In this document: positions 21,901 through 32,227 of the stretch, one piece after another | Numbering within the stretch: the stretch's first letter is position 1 | How the letters are laid out: each line of letters starts with the position of its first letter | NCBI RefSeq assembly: GCF_047511655.1 | Contig: NC_133386.1 | Location: 129,955,866-130,019,865, forward strand | Length of the DNA: 64,000 nucleotides | Origin: Castor canadensis | Lineage: Eukaryota > Chordata > Mammalia > Rodentia > Castoridae | Reading direction: 5' to 3' | Made by a program: the position numbers and the translations under genes | Notes under the pieces: generated by a model | Database searches by the model: none | Seen by the model: only the letters and a program-made list of their open reading frames with translations | What the model was told of the DNA's origin: nothing

Positions 21901-22799
21901 GAATTCCAAATATAAAAAATTCTGCTTACCAGAATTGCCTCATGGTATATAAAACTCTATATAAACATAAAATGATCAAGTGAATCATCATGTTTAAAGG
22001 TATTAATAAAAGTAAACACCTGCCCCCGAGTCAGACAGATAGCTATTAGCATTCAATACTTTTCAACATTGGCTATTGTCACTGTTGTTTAATTTTTTAT
22101 TTTGTTACGGTAAGACCACTTAGCATGAGACCTGCCCTCTTAACAAAATTTAAAGTGTACTCTGCAGTAATGGGTTCCCTGGGCTCCGTGCCATCGGGTG
22201 GCTCTTTAGAGCTTACTCGTGGTGCCTCATGGACACTTCATGCCCACTGACTAGCAACTTTCCATTCCCCTCCTCCAAAGCCATGGACCACACAATTCCA
22301 CTCTCTGATCCTGTGAGCTTGACTATTTAGTGCCTCAGAGAGCTGAATACAGTATTTGTCCTTCTGTGTGTGACTGGTTTATGGTGCTAAGCATAATGTC
22401 TTAGGTCCATGAATGTGGTCACTTTGCAAGATTTTGTTATGTTTTTAGGCTGAACTATATCCCATTGTACGTATATATAATATTAGTCCTGGTCAATTCA
22501 TCCTTCCATGGATATTTAGGTTGTTCCAATCTTGGCTTGAGTGCTGCTGCAGTGAACATTGATTGGTGTTCTAATACCCCTTTGAGATTCTGATTTCAAT
22601 TCTTTTTGCTAGACACCCAGAAGTAGGGTTTCTAGGTCATATGTAACAATATTTATAATTTTTTAGGTACTTGCTTACTGTATTTCATAGTAACTGAACT
22701 CTCCCACCAAAGCTAGACAACTCCCCACATTCTCTGAATATATTTTTTATTTAGGTGATGAGTGCTATCCTAACAGGTGTAAAATGATATCTCATTTTG

Positions 22800-22802
<3 letters not shown>

Positions 22803-22840
<38 letters not shown>
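22803..22840. repeat. (TG)n microsatellite
   Basis: About 38 bases of uninterrupted TG, next to an antisense SINE, so probably grown from that SINE's CA-type tail. Confidence 0.95.
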
Positions 22841-22843
<3 letters not shown>

Positions 22844-22844
22844 G

Positions 22845-23225
22845 TGGCTTCATGCTTGCTAAGCAGGCACTCTCCACTTGAACCATACCTCCAGTCCATT
22901 TCATTCTGGTTATTTTTTTGCAGATAGGGTCTCCCTTTTTGCCCAGGTGTGCCTGAACCATAATCTTCCTATTTTAAATGTCCTGCTGTGGCTAGGATGA
23001 CAGGCAGTTGCTACCACATCTAGCTCTTTTCCATTGACATGATGTTTTACTAACTGTTTGTCTAGGCTTGTCTGGAATTATAATCCTCTCATATAGCTTG
23101 GGATGACAGGCTTGTGCCACCACACCCAGCTATTGGTTGAAATGGGGATCTCACAAGGTCCCTGCCCAGGTCGGCCTCAAACCACAATTTGATCCACCTC
23201 AGCCTACCAAGTAGGTGTATCACGT
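22845..23225 (-). mobile_element. Composite B1/ID SINE, antisense
   Basis: On the + strand the ID end ('cttgctaagcaggcactctc', 'cacttgaaccatacctccag') comes first, then B1-like units ('ctccctttttgcccaggtgt', 'aggatgacaggcagttgcta', 'gacaggcttgtgccaccaca', 'ggtcggcctcaaaccacaat'). The B1-like portion appears repeated, giving a longer composite than the usual form. Confidence 0.75.
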
Positions 23226-23669
23226 ATATCATGTATAGCTTGATTTGCAGTTCTGATGATTAATGATGTTGATAGTGTTTTCATATACCTGATGGCCATG
23301 TGTATGTCTTTTTGGAGACACGTCTATTCAAGTTTTTACCCATTTTAAAAAATTGACTTGTTAGGATATTTTGAATACTGTTTTTTTATTTTAGCAGTTG
23401 TAATAGCTATATTGTGAATGCCACCTTGGTCTTAATTGTGATTTCCCTAATGACTAATTGTGCTGACCACCTATTGATATGCTCACTGACATTCATATAT
23501 TCTTTCTGATAAAATTTCACTATCTTCTGCCCATTTTCTAGTTGGATTTTTTCTTGTTTTACTGTTGAGTTTTAGCTATTCTATACATTAGATATGAGTT
23601 CTCTATTAAGATGTGCACTTCAAATATTTTCTCCCTGTCTGTAGCTTGCTTTTCCATCCTCTTTAATGA

Positions 23670-23880
23670 TCCTTAATGGTGCCACATGTAGTGGGGAATA
23701 CTTGCAAACCCAGCTACAGGCAGAGATAAGGAGGGTCACAGTTTGAGGCCAGACGCAGGCAAAAAGCATGAGACCCTATCTGAAAAATAACTTAAGCAAA
23801 AAGGACTGGGGTATGGCTCAAGTGACAGAGTACTTGCCTTGCAAGCACAAGGTCCTGAGTGCAAACTCCAGTACCACCTA
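23670..23880 (+). mobile_element. Composite B1-ID SINE
   Basis: 'ggtgccacatgtagtgggga', 'acccagctacaggcagagat', 'gagaccctatctgaaaaata', 'aaaggactggggtatggctc', 'acttgccttgcaagcacaag' and 'gcaaactccagtaccaccta' give one B1-like unit followed by an ID-like unit. Compare 59210-59432. Confidence 0.85.
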
Positions 23881-24659
23881 CATATATAGAGAGATTAGAC
23901 ATAGATAGATACAGATATAAACATTTTTCTTTTATGTATCTTGCTTTGTGTCCCAATAAGAACTCTATGAAAACTGAGGGTTTTGTCTTATGTTATCTTC
24001 TGTCAGTTTTATAATTTTGCATTTAGATCCATTTAAATTTAATTTTGTATGATGTTTGGATTATTTTTCCCCTGTGGCAGGTGAGGGACAGCTATGGATT
24101 TCCAGTTGGTGAAATACCATTTGTTGACAAGATTGTCCTTTGCACCTTTCTCAAAAATCAATTGTCTGCATTTATATGGAGCTGTTTGTGGATTCTCTGT
24201 TCTACTCCTTTGCAAATATAATAGTCTTGATCTCTACAGCCATTTATTAAGTCCTGAAATAAGATAGAATGGTCTTCATCCTTCCTTGTTTTCTAAATTG
24301 ACTTGATTACTCAATATCATCTTTCCATGTAAAACTTTAATGAACTGTATCATTCATTTCTTATCATTTTGCCTACAGGGAGTTTTCTTCTTTCCCTCTT
24401 TCTTTCTTTTGTATTATTTGCATTTCTTTATTGCCTCCTCCCATTATCTTGGAAGTTACATGATATTTTACTCTTCTTGTAGCACACTTGTCCTAGAGGT
24501 TATAAATGTCTTAACTTCATTTTTGCCTCTACCCTCTTCCTAGACAATCTTGAAATAAATTATTTTATTCTCCCAATTTATATGATGGTCTATTTTTATT
24601 TTATACACACAATATTAAGTGAATATACTTTTGTATATCTTTTCATGCCTTTTTTGAAT

Positions 24660-24820
24660 TGTTGCATTGGGGGTGCATTGTGACATTTACAAAACTTATT
24701 GCAATATACCCATAGTTGAATTCTCCCCATCCATCATTCTCCTTTATTCTCCCCTCCCCCATACCTGGAATAGTTTTAACAGGCCTCATTTTTTCCATTT
24801 ACATGAACTTCTTAGCTTCC
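24660..24820 (-). mobile_element. L1 3' UTR fragment, antisense
   Basis: 'gggggtgcattgtgacattt' leads into a C-rich tract ('ctcccctcccccatacctgg'), the antisense of a G-rich rodent L1 3' UTR. It parallels the element at 16980-17160. Confidence 0.5.
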
Positions 24821-24854
24821 ACATGGTCTCATTTATTTTTTACCTAAACAATGC

Positions 24855-24980
24855 TCTTTGCTGGGTGTGGTGGCACTTTGCTGGGTGTGTGGTAGTCCCA
24901 GCACTCAGGAAGCTGAGACAGGAGGATATGAGGACAGCTTGAACTACATAGTGAGACCTTGTCTCAAAAAAAAAAAAAAA
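24855..24980 (+). mobile_element. B1-like (7SL-derived) SINE
   Basis: 'ctgggtgtggtggcactttg' occurs with a short internal duplication ('ctttgctgggtgtg' twice). It is followed by 'tagtcccagcactcaggaag', 'gacagcttgaactacatagt', 'gagaccttgtctc' and an A-tail. This is the canonical monomeric B1 layout. Confidence 0.85.
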
Positions 24981-24989
24981 GAACCCAAA

Positions 24990-25450
24990 AAGAATGCTTT
25001 TTAAGCATTTCTTTCATTATTGGCCTGCTGGGTAAAGGAAAACTTTGTTTTGAATATTTTCACCTGACCTGTATTCTATTTTATCAATTATTTCTTTAGC
25101 TATATCTGAACTGCTACTAAACCTCTCCATTGAGTTATTAGTTTGGTTTAGTGTATTTTTTAACTTTAGAACTTCCACTTTAGAACTTTATAATTACAGT
25201 ATAAAGTTTTTATTTTTTGCTTTCAGAATTTTTCATAGTGTCTCTTTTCTCCTTGGACAACACAAAGTACAGTTATTCCAAAGGTCTATGCCTGACAATA
25301 CCAATATCTGTAACCTTCCCAATGTTTCTACTCTAGTGTTTCCATTCACTTTATCCATGTGACCTTGTCTAATTGTGTGTAACGATTTTTCCCTTATGTG
25401 CCAGATGGGTTTGTAATATTTTTTATAGAAATGAAGTGAGGGCTAGGATG
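24990..25450 (-). mobile_element. Possible old L1 fragment, antisense
   Basis: 'catttctttcattattggcc', 'tagaacttccactttagaac' and 'gacaataccaatatctgtaa' resemble antisense L1 text, but the match is loose and the boundaries are guesses. Confidence 0.35.
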
Positions 25451-25789
25451 GTATTATCACTCATTAGGAAGTAACTGTGTTCATTTCTACTAAACACCTA
25501 TGGGTATCTGCAATCTGGGATGTCCTCAATTTAACCATGGAGATCAAGAAGATTCTAAAATGAGCTTCCATTTCTTTGAGAATATTTTTACTTTTCATTT
25601 ATACTTTCCCCTTGCTCTTCAGGAATCCCAAACCCTAAGAAACCAAGGCCCACCAGTATTTTCCCTTTCTCAAAACTTGAAGTGTAGTTTTTGTATTCTT
25701 AGCCCTCTAAACCTGTCAGATGGGCTGTTCAGCCTCTTACCTGTCCAGCTGAGCTAGAAAAATTGGCCTTAATCACTGGTCTCTATCCT

Positions 25790-26110
25790 TCATCTTGCTG
25801 TCCGCTATTTTCAGTCCCCTTACTTCCTTGGCTCATTGTCTACTTCACTCCTTGAACTCTTCAGGTACTGACTGTTCTCTCGCTTCATCAACTACAAACC
25901 CTTTGCCATACAGTGCCCCTGAAGCAAAAGAAGCAAAACTCCCATGGGAATCAGATACTCACAGTGCTTCCTCCTCTCTCCCCTGCCCTTCCTTCATGTG
26001 ACCAAAGATGTCCGAGTCACAGTCACTACTGCACATTTTTGCAAGTATGGCACACAGTGAAGCTAGTTCAGACTTTCTTTGTGCTGCTAATAGATGTTAA
26101 GAAACTTTTG
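25790..26110. repeat. Dispersed direct repeat, copy 1 (LTR-like)
   Basis: Segments such as 'cccatgggaatcagatactc', 'cttcatgtgaccaaagatgt' and 'gcacatttttgcaagtatgg' match 27395-27730 in the same order and orientation, at roughly two-thirds to three-quarters identity by eye. Two such copies about 1.6 kb apart could be the LTRs of one small old element or two insertions of one family. Confidence 0.5.
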
Positions 26111-26894
26111 CCTTCTCTTCTCTCACATTTCTATGGAAGACTTTCTGCTACCATCTGGCCTCTCTCATTCCTTTCCCATACTTCCTTATGGAAGGATGAG
26201 TTCAATGTGATGTGAACTTGTGGGAAGGTCCTGTGGGCTGTGATATCTTGCAGAGATAGTTTTCTGTACAGAGGATCATTGCATTCGTCTCTCAATTATG
26301 TGAGATGTCCCCTGCAAGTGGAATTTCTATATTTTTGAGTGGGAGATTTGATTCACTATGGATAGTAGAGAAGATACTAGATGCCCATTTGAGCACAAAT
26401 TAAATTGTATTCCTTGATGCAGTTTTTATCAGTAACGGTAGTAATATTTTGCTCTCCCTTTGTTTCACTTGTATCTCATATTTCAATAGGTTCCAAACTG
26501 AGGATGGGGGAAAGAGGGTGTGATTTGATTATCTCAAAGCCCCCAAGCAGTGACTGACCAAAAACTTCCTCCTACTGTAAGTTGGTCTATGGAGGAAGGT
26601 TTCATCCTCATCTTTATGTGTGTCATCACCCCAAGTCACACCTGCAGCTTCAAGCAATAGTAGTGATTCATTCATCCACATGGTTTTTCCTCCCTATTGC
26701 TACATGTTATTCATGGACTGAGATTAGTGATGAAGTCATAGTGAACTGAAAACAAAGGATGAGGAGGAATTGTCTCATGGACACAGAGACCAACCATCAA
26801 GGAATGGAGCAAAAGCAGCTGAGCAACCTGTGCCTTCTGCCCACAGCTATCATATCCAAATTTACTTTCTCTAACCATATTATTAATTGTAGGT

Positions 26895-27042
26895 TACATT
26901 TTTGAGGAAATGTCTTGTTATGTAGGCTTGGATGGCCTTGAACTCACCATTTAGCTCACGTTGGTTTGGAACCTGGTGATTCTCCTGCCTCAGTCTCCTG
27001 AGTTCTGAGATTATAGTATATGTCACTGAATCCAGCAGAAGT
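26895..27042 (-). mobile_element. B1-like SINE, antisense
   Basis: 'ggcttggatggccttgaact', 'attctcctgcctcagtctcc' and 'tgagttctgagattatagta' are the antisense B1 landmarks. Confidence 0.8.
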
Positions 27043-27081
27043 TTACATTTTTAAACTTGTGACTTTTTAGAATAATTTATA

Positions 27082-27172
27082 CAGTGCTGGAGATGCAGCT
27101 CAGTAGCAGAGTGCTTACCTAGCATGAGCCACGGCCTTCAGTTCAACCCAGCACAAAAAAAAAAAAAAAAAA
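27082..27172 (+). mobile_element. ID-like SINE with A-tail
   Basis: 'agtgctggagatgcagctca', 'gtagcagagtgcttacctag', 'catgagccacggccttcagt' and 'tcaacccagcac', followed by an A-run of about 19 bases. A complete ID-like element. Confidence 0.85.
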
Positions 27173-27394
27173 ATTCATGTAAAAAACAATATACTTCATA
27201 TTCACCAGTGGAGACCTGATATCATCTAAGCCAAGAGAAAAATTTCCTAAAGCCACCTAGAACAAAAGAGCCTCGACAGTATTAATAATAGTGTGAACTT
27301 GGTCCCCAAATCCCAAACTGTGTTTATGTAGACGTAGTCATAGATAAGTCTCCTTTTATCTTAAATGTTTCCATGAGCTTTTATTTTCCTTTTT

Positions 27395-27730
27395 CAGAGA
27401 ATGTCTGCTCATTGCCACAGCAGTGCTCCAACAGAATGTCTTGGCAACACTCCCTACTGGGTTCAGCAACTCCTTCTGCAGCTGGGATTTCTTAAAAGAA
27501 GTGAGTAGCATTTGCCTGGCCGTGGTCCAGCAACAAAACAAGCAAAGCTTCCATGGGAATCAGATATTTGCAGAGCATTCCCCCTCTCGCCCCTGCTCTT
27601 CATGTAACCAAGGAGGTCAGAGCCACTCATGAACATTTTGGCAATTACAGTGCTCACAGTGGAGCTTATATACAGATACAATCCTAAACACTAGGCCCTG
27701 CCACACATCACAGGGAACTTCTTGATTACA
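27395..27730. repeat. Dispersed direct repeat, copy 2 (LTR-like)
   Basis: Counterpart of 25790-26110: 'tccatgggaatcagatattt', 'cttcatgtaaccaaggaggt' and 'gaacattttggcaattacag' are in the same order. No protein-coding frame is preserved in either copy. Confidence 0.5.
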
Positions 27731-27826
27731 CTGATTTTGGGATGAATAACCTGAATGTGTCAAGTTCAAGGAGTTGTGACAGATCAAGACTGTATCCCCT
27801 GTAGCAGACACTTGTCACCCAGTGGG

Positions 27827-27862
27827 CATGTGTGTGTGTGTGTGTGTTTGTGTGTGTGTTTG
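27827..27862. repeat. (TG)n microsatellite, interrupted
   Basis: TG repeat with two TTTG interruptions, which usually indicate an older, more stable tract. Confidence 0.9.
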
Positions 27863-27864
27863 GT

Positions 27865-29310
27865 GAGGAGTACAAGGCTCAGCTAAAGAAATTCCCCGAA
27901 GCCAACAAGAGTGTGGAGTGAATAAACATAAACATAAGCATGTAGCTTTTTCTTAACTATAGCCGACAAAGTAAAGCAAAATCCAGCAACAATAGCAGTA
28001 TACACGTACACACAAATCCCCAAATATTCAATTTTTCATGGTTCTGCAGTGATTCATGGAAATTATCCAGAGACAAAGGGAATCCAAGGTAAAAATCAAA
28101 AGCAGCAACTTAAAATGCAGCAGTCTTGTCTGGCTAATCCAACTTGAACAAAACCACTGAAAGAGGTCAGCCTCCATGTCTGGAAAATACTTTGATACTT
28201 ACAAAAATGGGAGCATGCAAATATACCCTTGACTAAAATTCAGCCTTTCACTCCAAGTTGTTTCCACAATCTAATAACCTTCAAGCAAAAGAACTGCACA
28301 AGTTTTGTTGGGCCACTACAACTTTAAGTAAATACCATATGAGAACCTAGAGGTGGAAACAGCTGCGAGAAATATTCAAGTGCTACAGAAGACCCTTACT
28401 GAAGCCTTAAAGATAGGCTGTGGGCTCTCTATTTAAAAAAATAACAATCTTGAATTAATAAAATTTCATGTGATCTTAAAAACTTTCTTGGTGTTGACTC
28501 ATTTCTGCAAACATCTGTCTTCATTTGGAGGAACTGGTAATATTCCTCCTACCAGTGCAGGCCAATGAGTGACACACACTTCCACCTTTTGATGAGGAAG
28601 TTTTAAAACCCACATTAGGCAAAAGGGTGTTTCTCAGAAGAAAAACAGGCAGGTAGCTTTGACAAAGGGCTATTTGAATCACCCCAGAGCAGTACAGATG
28701 CTGGACAGAGAGATGGAGAATGGTTCTAAACCAGATCCACTTGGTTACTTCCTCTCCTTGCAACATTGCTGCAAAAAGAGGAAATGGGGAACCCCAGGCT
28801 GAATAACTGTCTTCAGCCAAAGCTGTTAGGAAACTCTCTCAATAACCTATGATATCACCTATGATGACACAGATGTGTCATCTTCCTTATAGAACTTTGT
28901 TCCAAAAGCAAGATTTATAGAGTTTTTTTCATGCAGACTATTGATACTAAAATACAAGCCAATGACTTAGGCAAAAAAAAAAAAATGCAACATCTCAGGC
29001 AAAGTCCTCCCAGGAATTAAAATTTTGGCATTAACTCCACCAACTAACCAAATAAACAGTAAGACACGGTAAGCTTTAGCTCAGATGGACTCAAAGTTTG
29101 GACCACAACGTAGGAGCTTCATGTTTCAATTTATCTCTGTCAGAGATCTCCCTGAGTTTGTTTCATTCTTCTCAGCCTTAGAACCCTGACCTATTTAAAA
29201 AAGTGCACTGGGGATGATAATACTTTCAAAGTTTCCAGATATCTGTGTCTGATGCCCCATGAACACATGAAATTAATGTATTTACTCTGCTTATTTTAAA
29301 ATACAGAAAT
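27865..29310. other. Noncoding flank downstream of the POM121-like gene
   Basis: No gene or family was recognised. An A-run at about 28974-28985 lies on the + strand. It is on the wrong strand to be the poly(A) tail of the adjacent - strand retrocopy. Confidence 0.45.
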
Positions 29311-29315
29311 GTATC

Positions 29316-29321
29316 TTTATT
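29316..29321 (-). terminator. AATAAA polyadenylation signal for the POM121-like gene
   Basis: TTTATT on the + strand reads AATAAA on the - strand, 68 bases beyond the stop codon at 29390. It is the first canonical signal after the stop, so it would give a very short 3' UTR. Use is inferred. Confidence 0.55.
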
Positions 29322-29389
29322 TTTAAACAAATGGAAATATATACTAATAATGTGTACATAATAATGATGCACAACTGAGGCAGTGCCTC

Positions 29390-32227
29390 TCAAACAAAGG
29401 AAAGTTTAAATAACTTAGCCACCAAAGACCTCATGGATTTGCCCAGTTTCTGTTGACTCTGCTGCTTGTGTGCCTGGAGTGGCACAGAATCAGCCAGTGA
29501 AAGAGCAGCGAATGCTTGAATAAGGGCTGACATCTTGACCCTCTTCTTCGGCTTCTTTGAGCCTCCATTGGTGGGCTGGGATTTGGATCCTATGTAGGGT
29601 GGGGGAATGGGATGGGTGTTGGAGGAAGGGTTGGTGGTGTCTCCGATTCTCAGTGTCCCCAGACTGGTAGCAGTAGTGAGTGGGTGGTTAAGGCCACTGA
29701 TGCCAGGGGTGCTGGAATTAGTACTGGGTAGGGGTTGACCAAAAGAGGTGGGTGGTGCAGATGTGGACAGGGTAGAGGGCTGGGGTATCTGGAAGGAGCT
29801 TGGGGCCACTGGGTTGTGGGCAGCAGAGGGAGCAGAAGCCCCAAGGTGGAATCCCTGAGAGGTCAGGGTGGTGGTGGGAGTGGTGGTGCTGGTGGTGGTG
29901 GTGGTGGTGGTGGTGGTGGTGGTGGTGGAGGTGGTGCTGGCCACGCTCTTTACCCCAAAACCACTCATAGGCTTTGAGGAAGATCGACTGGCTGGACCAG
30001 TGGTGGTGAGTGTGGCTGGACTAGTGGTCATGGGGGGACCGGTAACTAAAGCAGTTGTCTGCATTAAACAGTGGGCTGGCATGTGTAGGAAATTACGGGG
30101 TATAATGAGGCCACTTTGGGGCTTGACGGGCGGGATGGTAGTTTTGGTCCTGGAGGGGATGGTGTGGTGAGAAGAGGCTGGGAATGTGCCCACATGTGTG
30201 GAAAGAAAGGGTTTTTTTCCCTGGCTTTTCATGGAAATGGCAGAGGTCAGGCCAGGGCCAGTAGGGGAGGAATGGTTGGTAGGCATGCTGCCAAGGGCCT
30301 TTGGGTTTTGAGTGGGGGCACGCCAGAGGACACCTTGTAGTTTAGATGATACTGCGGGTTGAAGGGGTGGAGCGGGTGATGTATCCGTAGGTACAACTGG
30401 GGAGGAAGTAGGTGCCCTCCCCACAGAAGCTGCTGAAGATGTTCCTGCAAAGGTCACTGAATGTGAAGAACTAAGGACAGCTGGAAGGCCAGTTGTCTTC
30501 GGAGGTGCGGGAGCTACAGTAGTAACCACACCAACCACCACTGGAAAGGATGGTGGGGCCTGTACATTCTGCACCTTTTTCAAGTGCCCAACCAGTGGGA
30601 TAGTGCTTAGGCCTGAGGTGGGGACGGAGGCTGGCCAGGAAGCTGGCTTTTCTGCAGTCAGGGTCAATGTGTGGCCAGGTGGCTTGGCAGGTGCAGGAGT
30701 TCCAGTGCTAACTACATCAGCAGGTCCTGGTAAGGACAGTGCACAGTCAGGGTTCAGCATGGTCTTTGGGCTGGCCAGCACTGGGGTAGCACCTGGGCCT
30801 GGTGCAGGGGTTGTAGTGCTAACTACATCGGCAGGTTCTGGTAAGGAAGGTGTGCCGTCAGGGATCTCCACGGTCTTCAGACTGGCCAGCAGCGGGGTAG
30901 CACCTGGGCCTTGTGCAGGCGTGGGGAGTGAGGATGGCAAGGAAGCTGGCCCTACTACAGGCAGTTTGAAAGAGAGGCAAGGCTCCTTAGTGACACAGTT
31001 AGAGGCCACAACAGTCTTGTCCTCCAGAGCCTTGCTAAACCACTCAAATCTGGCCTTCTTCTCTCTATGGATTTCAGGAGTGATAGGATAAGCAAGCAAG
31101 GGAGGTAAAGGGCAGGTCAGTGGGTCCCCGCACAGCTTGCGTTTCCTGCTCCCAGAGCTGCCAGGTGTGGGTAGTGACATGGAGGACTTCTTCTCCTTCC
31201 TTGTGGTGTCATCTGTAGCCCTTTGTCCATGGGACTCCTTGTCCATCACCTGAGGAGTGGGAGCAGTAGTACTAGAGCCACGCCCCAGCCCCTCTTCTCT
31301 TTTGTTCTTTGCTGTCCTCTCTGGCTGCTGGCAGTGGGAGGAAGCTGGTCCAGAGAAGAGGGGTGAGGTGTGCCCCCTCCTCTTCCACAGCTGGGAGATG
31401 CCTCTAGTGGAGCCGTAGGAACTCGTGATTGCGTTGCACTTGGGCACTGGGATGCCACACGTGAACTTGCTTGGCGGGGAGCACCTAGAACACGTGCGTG
31501 CCCGCTTATTTAAGGGGTCATCAGAGGTCTCAGAAGCGAGACTTCTCTTCAGGGGTACAGGTTTCTGCACAAGACTAGCAGAAGACCCGTCGGCCAGGAG
31601 GGGTTCAGATGTTGACGGGCTGCTCCCACTACTGTCATGGCACTTTCTCTTGCTTTTCTTGCCATCTCTAAGTATTTGGGACTCTTCCTCCACCCTACCT
31701 TGCATTGTCTCTTTGAGAGTGGTGTCCTTTGCACCTGGCTGCTGGGCATTTCTTGCTGGGGAGGCCAGCGTGGAGTTGGTCATCTGCCCTGCTCCTTCTT
31801 TCTGCACTATCCCTTTATTCGAGCCTTTCAGGGCACTCACTGTGGCCTCCTTCACACTTGGATCCTGGGCATTTCTTTCCCTGGAGGCCAGTGTCCAGCA
31901 GACCATCTGACGTGGCACTGGAGGTGGCCTCTGGTTGTTACTGCTGGGGCAAATCTGCTTGGTCGCTGGGTTGCAGTTTCCCGCAGGGAGCCTGGCCCCT
32001 TGGGGGTGACTGATCCCGGAAGGGTTGAACATACCCTGCTTGAGCCGGTACCGTCTTCCAGGTGCTTCCAGGAACCCTGGCATGAAATCCCCAAAGGGGC
32101 AGAAGCAAGGTCTCCTATGGGCTAGAAGAGGGGCGGGGAGTGAGGGGTGGTTGGGCTGGAGGAGGTCACCAGGGAGGGGTGCAAGGGGCCGGCGGGCGGT
32201 GGCCGGTCTGTCCTGGGTGGGGAGCAT
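29390..32227 (-). CDS. POM121-family nuclear-pore-like protein, intronless retrogene
   Basis: A 945-codon frame without stops. Similarity to nucleoporin POM121 is recognised in order along the protein. RRYRLKQ (about residue 60) matches POM121 RRYPIQQ. A Lys/Arg-rich KKSKRKCHDSSGS block lies at about 195. NKRARTCS is near 240, NAITSSYGSTRGISQLWKR at about 263-281, SRKRKLCGD near 366, and ARFEWFSKALEDKTV at about 391-405. POM121 anchors the pore channel in the nuclear envelope and carries FG repeats. This protein lacks the N-terminal membrane segment and keeps only about two FG pairs in its C-terminal half (in SGFGVKS and TSFGQP). Several basic stretches could act as nuclear localisation signals, including SKKPKKRVKM near 889. 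A poly-Thr tract lies at about 764-782 and a 37-residue tandem repeat at about 455-530. POM121 itself has many coding introns, so one uninterrupted frame indicates a retrocopy. The preserved length argues for selection. Relatives such as POM121L2, POM121L12 and NPAP1 are also intronless. Expression is not shown. Confidence 0.85.
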   Translation of the reverse strand: MLPTQDRPATARRPLAPLPGDLLQPNHPSLPAPLLAHRRPCFCPFGDFMPGFLEAPGRRYRLKQGMFNPSGISHPQGARLPAGNCNPATKQICPSSNNQRPPPVPRQMVCWTLASRERNAQDPSVKEATVSALKGSNKGIVQKEGAGQMTNSTLASPARNAQQPGAKDTTLKETMQGRVEEESQILRDGKKSKRKCHDSSGSSPSTSEPLLADGSSASLVQKPVPLKRSLASETSDDPLNKRARTCSRCSPPSKFTCGIPVPKCNAITSSYGSTRGISQLWKRRGHTSPLFSGPASSHCQQPERTAKNKREEGLGRGSSTTAPTPQVMDKESHGQRATDDTTRKEKKSSMSLPTPGSSGSRKRKLCGDPLTCPLPPLLAYPITPEIHREKKARFEWFSKALEDKTVVASNCVTKEPCLSFKLPVVGPASLPSSLPTPAQGPGATPLLASLKTVEIPDGTPSLPEPADVVSTTTPAPGPGATPVLASPKTMLNPDCALSLPGPADVVSTGTPAPAKPPGHTLTLTAEKPASWPASVPTSGLSTIPLVGHLKKVQNVQAPPSFPVVVGVVTTVAPAPPKTTGLPAVLSSSHSVTFAGTSSAASVGRAPTSSPVVPTDTSPAPPLQPAVSSKLQGVLWRAPTQNPKALGSMPTNHSSPTGPGLTSAISMKSQGKKPFLSTHVGTFPASSHHTIPSRTKTTIPPVKPQSGLIIPRNFLHMPAHCLMQTTALVTGPPMTTSPATLTTTGPASRSSSKPMSGFGVKSVASTTSTTTTTTTTTTTTSTTTPTTTLTSQGFHLGASAPSAAHNPVAPSSFQIPQPSTLSTSAPPTSFGQPLPSTNSSTPGISGLNHPLTTATSLGTLRIGDTTNPSSNTHPIPPPYIGSKSQPTNGGSKKPKKRVKMSALIQAFAALSLADSVPLQAHKQQSQQKLGKSMRSLVAKLFKLSFV
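29885..29936 (-). repeat. In-frame (GGT)n/(ACC)n repeat coding poly-Thr
   Basis: Runs of 'ggtggt' on the + strand encode twelve consecutive Thr codons on the - strand, flanked by Ser/Thr/Pro-rich residues. It lies next to the single surviving FGFG-like site of the POM121-like protein. A triplet repeat keeps frame when its length changes. Confidence 0.95.
30690..30915 (-). repeat. 111-bp in-frame tandem duplication in the POM121-like gene
   Basis: 'gtgctaactacatc' occurs at 30705 and again at 30816, and the surrounding sequence repeats with about a 111-base period (37 codons), giving two copies of a 'GPGATP(L/V)LAS...PADVVST' peptide. A third, more diverged copy may lie toward 30600. The unit corresponds to a single region of POM121 ('NPLLESLKKMQ' area). 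Confidence 0.85.

Larger units (their letters stand above)
22085..24340 (-). mobile_element. Old L1M 3' part, antisense, split by later SINEs
   Basis: Antisense blocks at 22085-22800, 23230-23660 and 23920-24340 resemble L1M 3' UTR/ORF2 ends: 'ttaggtccatgaatgtggtc', 'ttccatggatatttaggttg', 'gctgctgcagtgaacattga', 'ggtgaaataccatttgttga', 'tatggagctgtttgtggatt'. Two younger SINEs (22845-23225 and 23670-23880) and a TG repeat interrupt it. The insertion order is therefore L1 first, then SINEs. Confidence 0.7.

Noticed and set aside
30603-32125. Several 100-162-codon open frames on the + strand
   Set aside because: They are antisense shadows of the GC-rich POM121-like frame.
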